DNA from: a virus
DNA: 23,227 nt
Reading direction: 5' to 3' (one strand)
Virus record (IMG/VR): IMGVR_UViG_3300006175_000032
Coordinates: 1 to 23,227 of that record
Made by a program: the position numbers and the translations under genes. The notes under the pieces were generated by a model. It saw only the letters and a program-made list of their open reading frames with translations. It had not been told where the DNA came from and ran no database searches. This document shows positions 12,595 to 19,924 of the stretch, piece by piece; position 1 is the stretch's first letter; each line of letters starts with the position of its first letter.

Positions 12595-14529
12595 ATGCCT
12601 TTCGACATCAACGGGGGCTACGTCCCTGATGACAGCCCGTCGCCGGCTATGGACTGGCTGCACTGGCTGACCAGCGGCAACACCACGCCGCCTCAGCAGG
12701 GCAGCCCCGAGGCACCCGATCCGGGCGTCACGATCCCCTGGTGGTCACCCCTACCGGCGATCGGTCGGGTCCACCGGGCATCCGGCCCGTTCTCACAGCC
12801 CGACCAGCCCCCAGCGGCTCCTGCGCCGGCCCCAGCGCCGGCCCCACAGGCGCCTCCAGCGGCTCCTATGCCGGCCCCTAAGCCAGTCGCGCCGGCCGCA
12901 CCGGCACCGGCTCCAGCGGCCCCACAGGCGCCCCCAGCGGTCCCCCAGGCGCCTTCCGCGCCCCCACCGCTCCAGCAGGACGCCTATGCGCAGCTCAACC
13001 TCCCTTCGCAGGGCTCGAAGGAAGGCAACTACTACGCCTCCGCGATCCCACCGCCGAGTGTGGCGATGCAGGGTGTGCTCGGTGCCGCAGTCCAGAAATA
13101 CGCGCAGCAATACAACCTCGACCCCGCGCAGCTCCTCAAGGCGAGCGTATGGACCGGCTATCACGAGAGCGGCTGGAACCCCAACGCGCTTGGCCCACAG
13201 ACCAAATCGGGACGTGGACAAGGCATATGGCAGTTCATGCCCGGCACGGCTCAGCAGTTCAACCTGACGAACCCGAACGACGTAGCCACGTCCACGGATG
13301 CCGGCGTCCACTACATCGCCCAGCTCGCCGCCAAGCACGGCGGGGACTTGGAACAGGCGATCGGTGACTACGGCACCTTCTCGACCGGCCAGGGCGCCCA
13401 GGCTGATATGGCGGCTCGCAATGGCTTCCGTGAGTTCATGGGCCAGGGACCGATCCAAGGCCCGACGATTGCCACGAACTCAGAGGTTCCCAGCGGCGCC
13501 CCTCCCGGCATGAGCGGACCACCCGACCTATCGAACATCAAGCTGCCGTATCCCGGCGATGAGACACAGCTTCCGCGGGGCAACAAGCTGCTCGCCCTCG
13601 CGGCTGGCATCTTGTCGGGCCGAACGATGGGCGAGGGGCTCGGCAAGGGGCTTCAGAACCTCAACGCCCTCTCGATGGCTGACATCACCAACAAGCGCGC
13701 AGCCAACTCGCAGGCAATCCAGCTCGCGCAGATCGGCGCACTGAACAACTACCGAGCGCAGATGGCGAAGTTCGCTGCTGGTCGGCTCGCGGTGCAGCAA
13801 GCGGGTGTCCCCATCCGACAGGAGCAGGCGTCCACGAGCCTCCAGCGGATGCTCAACACCACCACACCGGAAGGCGTGGCGGCGAATGCAACTGCGCGCA
13901 CGGGCGCCAACCAAACCACCAAAGAGAACGTCGAGGACATCGACCGGCTCTACAACGATGCGGCCGACGCGCAGACACGTGCGCCTCAGATCGAGGCGAT
14001 GCGACAACTGCTCGGCAGCGGTCAGGTCGCTACAGGACCCGGATTGGCGTCGTTCAAGCGACAGCTCTCGAATTTCTTCAACGTGGACCTCGGTTCCGAC
14101 CCGACGCAGACGCAGCTCACTGGCGCAGTGGCTTCTCAGCTCCGCGGCACGTCGGCCTTCGCAAAGAACATGCGCAACGTGAAAGAGTTCAACTCGCTCA
14201 TGGAAGGCTTGACGACCACGGACTTGCAGAACCCGCAAGCGATGGGACGACTGGTGAACGGTATCGACAACCTGAACCAGTTAAAGCTCCAGCTCGGCAG
14301 CGATTGGCGCAGCCTGCCACCGCAGCAGCAAGCAGCCATGCGCGGCAACCAGGACACCTACCAGAACTGGTTCCAAACCGAAGTCTCGAACTGGCGCCAG
14401 GGTCTCGACAAGAAGGGCGGCTTCTACGGCCTCGGCATGGCCGCCCCCAACGCATCTCAGCCGGCCGCTCCAGGCACCGTCACGGGCGCCTACAACGGCA
14501 TTCAGTATCAATTCAAGCCAGGACAATAA
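12595..14529 (+). CDS. Internal virion protein with lytic transglycosylase domain, 644 aa
   Basis: The likely job is local cleavage of peptidoglycan during DNA entry, comparable to T7 gp16. Residues 68-127 are an Ala-Pro linker. Residues 155-275 form a soluble lytic transglycosylase (SLT) domain: catalytic Glu E191 in HESGWNPN, then GRGQGIWQFMPGTAQQF and YIAQLAAKHGG. The remainder to the C-terminus is helical. The ATG at 12595 has GAGGG seven bases upstream and follows the previous stop by 10 bases; a longer frame upstream overlaps that gene and is not used. Confidence 0.8.
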   Translation: MPFDINGGYVPDDSPSPAMDWLHWLTSGNTTPPQQGSPEAPDPGVTIPWWSPLPAIGRVHRASGPFSQPDQPPAAPAPAPAPAPQAPPAAPMPAPKPVAPAAPAPAPAAPQAPPAVPQAPSAPPPLQQDAYAQLNLPSQGSKEGNYYASAIPPPSVAMQGVLGAAVQKYAQQYNLDPAQLLKASVWTGYHESGWNPNALGPQTKSGRGQGIWQFMPGTAQQFNLTNPNDVATSTDAGVHYIAQLAAKHGGDLEQAIGDYGTFSTGQGAQADMAARNGFREFMGQGPIQGPTIATNSEVPSGAPPGMSGPPDLSNIKLPYPGDETQLPRGNKLLALAAGILSGRTMGEGLGKGLQNLNALSMADITNKRAANSQAIQLAQIGALNNYRAQMAKFAAGRLAVQQAGVPIRQEQASTSLQRMLNTTTPEGVAANATARTGANQTTKENVEDIDRLYNDAADAQTRAPQIEAMRQLLGSGQVATGPGLASFKRQLSNFFNVDLGSDPTQTQLTGAVASQLRGTSAFAKNMRNVKEFNSLMEGLTTTDLQNPQAMGRLVNGIDNLNQLKLQLGSDWRSLPPQQQAAMRGNQDTYQNWFQTEVSNWRQGLDKKGGFYGLGMAAPNASQPAAPGTVTGAYNGIQYQFKPGQ

Positions 14530-14535
14530 CGCCTC

Positions 14536-16794
14536 ATGGGCACTCTGACACTGACGCTCCCCGATGGGCGGACAGGTAGCCTGCAAGTCGATGACGGGTT
14601 CGCGTCATTGTCAGACGCCCAGAAGGCGGACTTCCTCGACCATGTTCGCGGCCAGCTTGAGCCGCACCAGTCCTTTTCAGCAGACATCAAGGGCGGTCTC
14701 CACGACCTCGGCACCGCGGCGTCAACCGGCGCACAAGCGGTCGGAGTGGGGCTCAACAGTCTCGGCCTGCCGGGTCAGGAGACCGCCAATAACGTCGCCA
14801 GCTCGCTCCAGGGCATCACGCCCAACGAGCCGGCGTCGCCCCAGCCGAGCCCGATCGCGGACCTTCGGGCTGGGCAATACGGACAAGCACTCACTGACAC
14901 CGCGCACCGCGCGCTGCGGGGAGTTGTAGGGTCCGCCCCTATCTTTGCCGGCGAAGCCCTCGGTGGCCCTGTTGGGGCAGCCGCAGGCGCCGGATTGGAA
15001 GCCCTCGGCCCCACGGCAGCAGCCCGCGCGCAGGCCAACAACCGCCCCATGACGGGCGCCGACGTTGCGGCCGCAATTCCCGGTGCCGCCGCTCAGGGCC
15101 TCGCTGGCGCGATGCTCCCAGGCGCCGGCCTCCCCGCCAAGCTCGCCAACCCGCTGCTCCGCGCAGGCGCACGCGCCGGTATGGGCGCAGCCGGTATGGG
15201 CGGCATGGCTCTCACTGGCCAAGTCGCTAACACGCTCGGCACCGACAAGGGCCTCCAGGTCAACCCTGAGGAGATCGGTAACGCGGCCCTGACGGGCGCC
15301 GCAATGGGCGGCACCGCGGGCGGCGCGGAGCTGGCCCGAGAGGGCGTCAAGAACGTCGCTGACAAGGCGATGGCCCGCTCGATGCCGATGCCAGACACGG
15401 AGACTGCCAAGAGCGTCTACCGCGTCACCAACGATATGCAGGCGGTTCAGCAGCAGCGAGCCGCAGCCGGCCAGCCGATCGCGCCCACCGTCGCCGCGAA
15501 CGCGGTGAAGGACATGCGCCTGGACGCCCTGAAGCAGTTCACGGCGGGGCTCCTGGCGGGGCAGCTCATTGACAAGCCCGACTACCTCCAGCTCGGCAAC
15601 ACCATCGACGCTGCGCTGCGCGCCAACAACACGATCAGCAAGAGCCAGCTCGACCACATTGACAGCCTCGGCCTTGAGCCGGCGCAGTCGGCGTTCCTGA
15701 AGGACAACCTCACGGACCTGAACACGGCCTCGTCGCAGTCGTTCAAGAACCGCGAGGTCGGCCCGTTCCAGAAGGTCGGCAACGTGGTCGGTCAGGTGGG
15801 CTCGATCGGCGCGGCCCTCGCGTCCCACAACCCGGCTCTGATCATCGGCGCCGCGCTGGGCCATAGGGCTGAGGGTGCGATCGGTGGTCGCGTCGGTATG
15901 ATGGCTGACCGGCTGATGGGCACGAACACGCCGCCCATCCTCCTCCAGCGGATCAACGCACTGAAGGCCCTCCAGGCGGCCGGGATAGACCCCCACGGCC
16001 TCGGCATGGGCGCAATGCCCGAGCTGCCACAGGCGCCCGGTAGGGTCGGCCCCACGCCCGGCTTCATCCGGCCGATGGGTGGCCCCCAGGTGATGAACCC
16101 ACCGGCTCCCGAGCCCCCGTCAGGCGGTCCCGTGCCGCCGTTCATCCGGCCCCGGCCACAGATGCCCACTCCGCAGCCCGGCCAACCGGACCCTGTGACC
16201 GGCCTCCCGCCCAGCCCTGTGCCACCGAACACGCCTCTGCCGGCGAACTATCCGGTGCCCCCGAAGGCCCCTTCTCTGCCCGCCTTCCAGCCCGATACGG
16301 CCCAGACGGTGGCGTCGACCATTGCGGCCGATAAGATGGCCCAGCCGCCGTCTACGGTGCCTCTGAGCGGCGCGATGGCGTATCTGAAGAACGGCCTGCC
16401 GGGCATGACTCCCGAGCAGATCACCGCCGCCCTCCAGGCCCATGAGACGGCCGGCCGGCTCCCCCAAGGAACCGTCGCGGACCTCCAGACGGCCCCGAAG
16501 GTGCCCCCGGCAATGGGCGCCAAGCTCCAGCAGCTCGCGGCCGGTCTCGCGGCGCAACGCCAATACGCGGTGGATGTGTCGGAGCAGGCGCGTGTCAACG
16601 CTCGCGAGTATCAGAACAACGCGCGGGCCTATGCGGCGATGCACCCTGAGATCGCTGATGCGGTCCTCCAGATCGCCCAGGCGGCCAAGACGCCGGAAGC
16701 GAAGCGCGCACTGGCGCAAGCCTACGTCGCGACCCACCCAGAGGCCCTCGGCAAGTTCCCCGAGTGGCTCCTCAACCACGGACAGCGAAGCTGA
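14536..16794 (+). CDS. Large ejection-type virion protein, 752 aa
   Basis: The first 42 residues look like a small folded part (LTLTLPDGRTGSLQVDDGFASLSDAQKADFL). Several Ala/Gly-rich hydrophobic segments follow (for example about residues 128-158 and 430-445) that could enter a membrane. Residues 516-588 are Pro-rich, and the C-terminal part is helical. This composition, size and position right after the transglycosylase protein fit a third internal virion protein forming part of the DNA-ejection conduit. No catalytic motif is seen. The binding site is weak and 12 bases off, so coupling from the preceding gene is likely. Confidence 0.6.
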   Translation: MGTLTLTLPDGRTGSLQVDDGFASLSDAQKADFLDHVRGQLEPHQSFSADIKGGLHDLGTAASTGAQAVGVGLNSLGLPGQETANNVASSLQGITPNEPASPQPSPIADLRAGQYGQALTDTAHRALRGVVGSAPIFAGEALGGPVGAAAGAGLEALGPTAAARAQANNRPMTGADVAAAIPGAAAQGLAGAMLPGAGLPAKLANPLLRAGARAGMGAAGMGGMALTGQVANTLGTDKGLQVNPEEIGNAALTGAAMGGTAGGAELAREGVKNVADKAMARSMPMPDTETAKSVYRVTNDMQAVQQQRAAAGQPIAPTVAANAVKDMRLDALKQFTAGLLAGQLIDKPDYLQLGNTIDAALRANNTISKSQLDHIDSLGLEPAQSAFLKDNLTDLNTASSQSFKNREVGPFQKVGNVVGQVGSIGAALASHNPALIIGAALGHRAEGAIGGRVGMMADRLMGTNTPPILLQRINALKALQAAGIDPHGLGMGAMPELPQAPGRVGPTPGFIRPMGGPQVMNPPAPEPPSGGPVPPFIRPRPQMPTPQPGQPDPVTGLPPSPVPPNTPLPANYPVPPKAPSLPAFQPDTAQTVASTIAADKMAQPPSTVPLSGAMAYLKNGLPGMTPEQITAALQAHETAGRLPQGTVADLQTAPKVPPAMGAKLQQLAAGLAAQRQYAVDVSEQARVNAREYQNNARAYAAMHPEIADAVLQIAQAAKTPEAKRALAQAYVATHPEALGKFPEWLLNHGQRS

Positions 16795-16795
16795 C

Positions 16796-17203
16796 ATGGC
16801 TTTTCCGAAACTGAACCAGGGGGGCGCCTTCAAGGCCCCCTCGACCGCCCAGGGCTACAATCACGGCCACGCCTCGGCGATGGCGCACGCGGCGAACCGC
16901 AAGGTCGCGGTGGCTAAGGCGCTCTCGTCCCTGAAGGCGCCTGCCGCACCCCCTGCTGGTGCGGTTCCGCCACCTCCGATGGATGCGCCGACTATCGCAC
17001 ACGTTGCCCACCACGCGGCGACCAAGCACGGCGTCCATGCCACGGCGCAGGGCGTCCACAAGGCGATCGACAGCCTGATGGCGAAGGGCCGCTTCACGCC
17101 ACTGCAAGGTGCGGCGCTGAAGCAAGGCAATGGCCCCCTCATGGGGCCTCCTGGCCAGACTGCGATGAACGACATCGCCAACGCGATGAAGGGTCCTATG
17201 TGA
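16796..17203 (+). CDS. Hypothetical protein, 135 aa
   Basis: The N-terminal half has Ala-rich, His-containing stretches (YNHGHASAMAHAANRKVAVAK) and a Pro-rich linker; the C-terminal half has His-rich helices (HVAHHAATKHGVHATAQGVHKAI). The ATG at 16796 lies one base after the previous stop (TGACATG). No clear binding site is seen. It sits between the ejection-protein gene and the terminase region, so it may be virion-associated. Family not recognised. Confidence 0.65.
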   Translation: MAFPKLNQGGAFKAPSTAQGYNHGHASAMAHAANRKVAVAKALSSLKAPAAPPAGAVPPPPMDAPTIAHVAHHAATKHGVHATAQGVHKAIDSLMAKGRFTPLQGAALKQGNGPLMGPPGQTAMNDIANAMKGPM

Positions 17204-17493
17204 TGCTGAAGACTGCTGAGTTCCTCACGTTCATGGACCTCTACAACACCGTGATGGACTGCGCGGCACTGAAGTTCCCCGAGAAGACCGCGGCAATCGA
17301 AGCGGCCGCCGACGAATACCTGCCGCGCTCACAGCCAGCGGCTTACCGCGCAATCGTTCAGCGCCTCGCAGCGCGACCCCCAAAGGAACCCGATGTCCAC
17401 ATCCAAGACTCCCCGCCCCCGGCGAAGGAGCCCGCTGCTGCCGACGCGCAGGCCGGGCGTGCCCGCCGTGTGGCATCCCGAGCTGGTCGGTAA
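17203..17493 (+). CDS. Hypothetical protein, 96 aa
   Basis: The N-terminal two-thirds are helical (AEFLTFMDLYNTVMD, then FPEKTAAIEAAADEYLP) and the end is Pro/Ala/Arg-rich. The ATG overlaps the upstream stop (TGATG), with AAGGG nine bases before it. The last 101 bases overlap the next gene in another frame, an unusual length. Function unknown. Confidence 0.6.
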   Translation: MLKTAEFLTFMDLYNTVMDCAALKFPEKTAAIEAAADEYLPRSQPAAYRAIVQRLAARPPKEPDVHIQDSPPPAKEPAAADAQAGRARRVASRAGR

Positions 17494-17941
17494 AATCCGG
17501 GGCTACCCCAAGACGCAAGAGACGTTCGATCGCAAGCAAGCGATCATGCGTCAGCAAATCCTCCTCTACAACGCCGAAGGCATCACGGGACGCAATGGTG
17601 TCCCCGACGGCTGGGCCGGAAAGAAAGCATTGATCAACGAGATTAACGCGGCCAGCGAGGCCGACGCGAAGGCGGCTGTGGACGAACTTGAGGAGTTGGG
17701 CAGGTTCGAGCCTGACAACGTCGAGAGCCGAGCGATCTTGGAGGAAGCCTTCAAGGTCGTATATGCAGAGAAGCATACGCCCGAGGAGGCGCCTGTCCCG
17801 CTCTACGCGGTGAAGGACCGCCTCGCGGCCATGAAGATGATTTGGGAAGTAGTCCAGAAGAAGCCGCTGTCTCGCCAGGAAGTTGGCGTGACGAAGGCTG
17901 AGGACTTCCTCGCCGCCCTTGCAGCTAAGCCAGCGGAATGA
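17393..17941 (+). CDS. Probable terminase small subunit, 182 aa
   Basis: The putative role is DNA recognition for packaging. The protein has a basic N-terminus (RPRRRSPLLP), then WHPELVGKIRGYPKTQETFDRKQ, and acidic helical segments ending with KDRLAAMKMIWEVVQKKP, a pattern found in the oligomerisation region of small terminases. The next plus-strand gene is the large terminase, supporting the call. The ATG has AAGGA five bases upstream and lies 101 bases inside the preceding gene. No helix-turn-helix can be shown by eye, so other roles are possible. Confidence 0.45.
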   Translation: MSTSKTPRPRRRSPLLPTRRPGVPAVWHPELVGKIRGYPKTQETFDRKQAIMRQQILLYNAEGITGRNGVPDGWAGKKALINEINAASEADAKAAVDELEELGRFEPDNVESRAILEEAFKVVYAEKHTPEEAPVPLYAVKDRLAAMKMIWEVVQKKPLSRQEVGVTKAEDFLAALAAKPAE

Positions 17942-17943
17942 AG

Positions 17944-17988
17944 CCTCTCGCTGTCCCCACTTTGAAAGTTTGCAGGGACAGCGAGGGG
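17944..17988. terminator. Long hairpin after the small terminase gene
   Basis: Arms at 17944-17957 (CCTCTCGCTGTCCC) and 17975-17988 (GGGACAGCGAGGGG) pair over 14 bp with one G-U wobble; the loop itself has a small inverted repeat (ACTTT/AAAGT). No T-run follows on either strand, so it may instead stabilise or process RNA. Confidence 0.45.
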
Positions 17989-17992
17989 ATAA

Positions 17993-18088
17993 CTATCTTC
18001 GCCAGCGGATGTGCTCCAAGATCAACAAGAACAACAAGAACAACGCGAACATAAGTACGCTGGTAAGTAAACCGATCTGAATCGTCAC
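17993..18088 (-). CDS. Tiny predicted membrane protein on the minus strand, 31 aa
   Basis: A GTG at 18088 is preceded by AGGAGG five bases upstream, the strongest binding site in the window. The peptide has one hydrophobic helix at residues 5-24 (IGLLTSVLMFALFLLFLLIL) and ends in EHIRWRR, a basic tail. It is antisense to the late block and sits between the small and large terminase genes. Roles such as holin helper, lysis control or superinfection exclusion are possible; none is shown. A short plus-strand frame over the same bases has no binding site. Confidence 0.55.
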   Translation of the reverse strand: MTIQIGLLTSVLMFALFLLFLLILEHIRWRR

Positions 18089-18180
18089 GAGCGCCTCCTG
18101 AACAGGGTGTTGTCGAAGTAGATGTTTCGATCACTAACTGTCCGGAGCTGCGCCCTCAGGCAACAAACCCAGACAAGGCA

Positions 18181-18202
18181 AAGATGTTCCACGGAACATC
18201 TT
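18181..18202. other. Palindrome with parS-like half-sites
   Basis: Perfect 10-base arms AAGATGTTCC and GGAACATCTT flank two bases (AC). The inner TGTTCCAC/GGAACA half-sites recall parS, but two central bases are missing. It could be an operator or a hairpin. Confidence 0.45.
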
Positions 18203-18334
18203 CTCTCCATTTGTCGGGGTTTCCCACTCGGTCTCGGTTCCAGGGCAGACGAGGCCCTTAGCAGAGTGGTGACTACCTCAGTTTGATCCGATCCGCAAGC
18301 CCCATTGTGCGTCACCTTCATCATAGGCACTGAC

Positions 18335-19924
18335 ATGACCCCCGCGATGTTGGAAGTCCGGCGTCGCTTATACGAGGACTTCCCCTACTACGCCGAGAAC
18401 GCCCTGAAGATCAGGACGAAGCCTGATCCCGTGACGGGCAAGAGTGACATCGCTCCGCTGGTCCTAAACGAGGCCCAGCGCCGGCTGCAAGAAGTCATCA
18501 ACCGGCAGCTCGCGGCCCGTGGATACGTCCGTATAGCCATCCTGAAAGGCCGCCAGATGGGCCTCAGCACCCACGTCGGTGGCTGGGGCTACTGGTGGTG
18601 CTCACAGCGGAAGGCACAGAAGGCGCTCGTAATTGCCCACAAGGGCGACAGCACGAGCACGCTGTTCGATATGACACGGCGTTTCCACGACGAGATGCCC
18701 GACATCCTCAAGCCCTCCACGCGCTACTCCAACCGCAAGGAGCTGGTGTTCGACAAGCTCGCCAGTTCCTACCTCGTGGTGACGGCGGGCGGTGACAGCG
18801 TCGGCCGATCGGAGACGATCACTTTCGCGCACCTGTCCGAGCTCGCGTTCTGGCCCAAGACGACCGCGCAGGAAACCTTCAGCGGACTCATGGATGCCAT
18901 CCCGGCCGGCCCCGGCACGGCGGTGTTCATCGAGAGCACCGCGAACGGCGTCTCGGGCTTGTTCTATGAGCAGTGCCAGAAGGCCCGCAAAGGCGAAGGC
19001 GACTTCGAGTTCATCTTCCTGCCGTGGTTCATCGACCCGACATACCGCAAGCCAGCACCGAAGAACTTCTCGCGCACACCCACCGAGCAGAAGCTCGTGG
19101 ATCTCTATGGGCTCGACAACGAGCAGCTCATGTTCCGTCGTGGGCGTGTCGCGGAGAAGGGCGTCGAGCTGTTCAAGCAGGAGTATCCCTGCAACGCCGA
19201 CGAAGCGTTCCTCACTTCTGGTCGCCCGGTGTTCAACCCCGAGCGCATCGCAGAGATGCGGGAGAAGGTGCGGCCGCCGGTCGCTCGCATGGCCTTCACA
19301 GCCGGCGAGTGGGAGGAGCATCCGCTCGGCGAGCTCCGACAGTTCATCGAGATCGACCCGAAGGAGAGCTACTATCTCGGGTGCGACGTGGGCTTCGGTG
19401 TGCAGAAGGACCCCAGCGTCATTCAGGTGCAGGACGGCAAGCGTCGACAGGCCGCCGTGTGGCGATCCGATCGCGTGGACCCCGACTACCTCGGCGTGGT
19501 CCTGGCCGCCCTCGGGAACCTCTACAACGAGGCTCAAATCATCTGCGAGAGCAACGGCCCCGGCATCCTCACGAACCGTGTGCTGGAGAAGGACGAAGCG
19601 TATCCGTGGGTGTTCCACGAGACGGTCTACGACAAGCAGGCCGACGAGGAGCGCGAGAAGCGTGGCTTCACCACGAACGAGAAGTCCAAGGCGCTGATCA
19701 TCAACGAGCTTCGCGCACGCCTACGCAATCGCGAGATCGAGATTTACGATTCCACCACGCTGGACGAGATGCAGTCCTTCGTCGTCACCGAGAGCGGCCG
19801 CATGGAAGCCGAGAAGGGGACGCACGACGACTGTGTCATCGCCCTCGCCCTCGCCGACCACATCAACGATGGCTCTTTCACCCCGATAGTGAACGACCCG
19901 GCATACTACGAGAGCATTGAATGA
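18335..19924 (+). CDS. terL: Terminase large subunit, 529 aa
   Basis: This is the DNA-packaging motor and endonuclease. The N-terminal ATPase has the Walker A-type motif KGRQMGLST (K71) and the segment TFAHLSELAFWP in the Walker B region. The C-terminal RNase H-like nuclease shows CDVGFGVQKD (D351), ICESNGPG and THDDCVIALALADH, giving the acidic metal-binding residues. The length is normal for the family. ATG at 18335 is chosen as the first ATG of the domain; its binding site is weak (AGG), and a second ATG five codons on is possible. It overlaps the portal gene by four bases. Confidence 0.95.
   Translation: MTPAMLEVRRRLYEDFPYYAENALKIRTKPDPVTGKSDIAPLVLNEAQRRLQEVINRQLAARGYVRIAILKGRQMGLSTHVGGWGYWWCSQRKAQKALVIAHKGDSTSTLFDMTRRFHDEMPDILKPSTRYSNRKELVFDKLASSYLVVTAGGDSVGRSETITFAHLSELAFWPKTTAQETFSGLMDAIPAGPGTAVFIESTANGVSGLFYEQCQKARKGEGDFEFIFLPWFIDPTYRKPAPKNFSRTPTEQKLVDLYGLDNEQLMFRRGRVAEKGVELFKQEYPCNADEAFLTSGRPVFNPERIAEMREKVRPPVARMAFTAGEWEEHPLGELRQFIEIDPKESYYLGCDVGFGVQKDPSVIQVQDGKRRQAAVWRSDRVDPDYLGVVLAALGNLYNEAQIICESNGPGILTNRVLEKDEAYPWVFHETVYDKQADEEREKRGFTTNEKSKALIINELRARLRNREIEIYDSTTLDEMQSFVVTESGRMEAEKGTHDDCVIALALADHINDGSFTPIVNDPAYYESIE

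Larger units (their letters stand above)
17942..18334. other. Gap in the late block with antisense content
   Basis: No plus-strand gene is convincing here. It holds the hairpin at 17944-17988, a minus-strand membrane-peptide gene at 17993-18088, and the palindrome at 18181-18202. The right part (18203-18334) shows nothing I can call. Confidence 0.55.

Noticed and set aside
14722-15996. A 424-aa frame antisense to the large ejection-type gene
   Set aside because: Composition is Arg/Val/Leu/Glu-heavy as expected of a mirror frame, with no family resemblance.
18009-18080. A 23-aa plus-strand frame rich in Asn and Lys
   Set aside because: No binding site; the minus-strand membrane peptide over the same bases is better supported.
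18085-18210. A 41-aa minus-strand frame ending in an overlap with the 31-aa gene
   Set aside because: No ribosome binding site and an unlikely amino-acid composition; it also runs through the palindrome.
18216-18303. A tRNA-like span with GGGGTTT and AAGCCCC ends that can pair
   Set aside because: No T-arm, D-arm or anticodon stem can be drawn on either strand, so only the end pairing is left.
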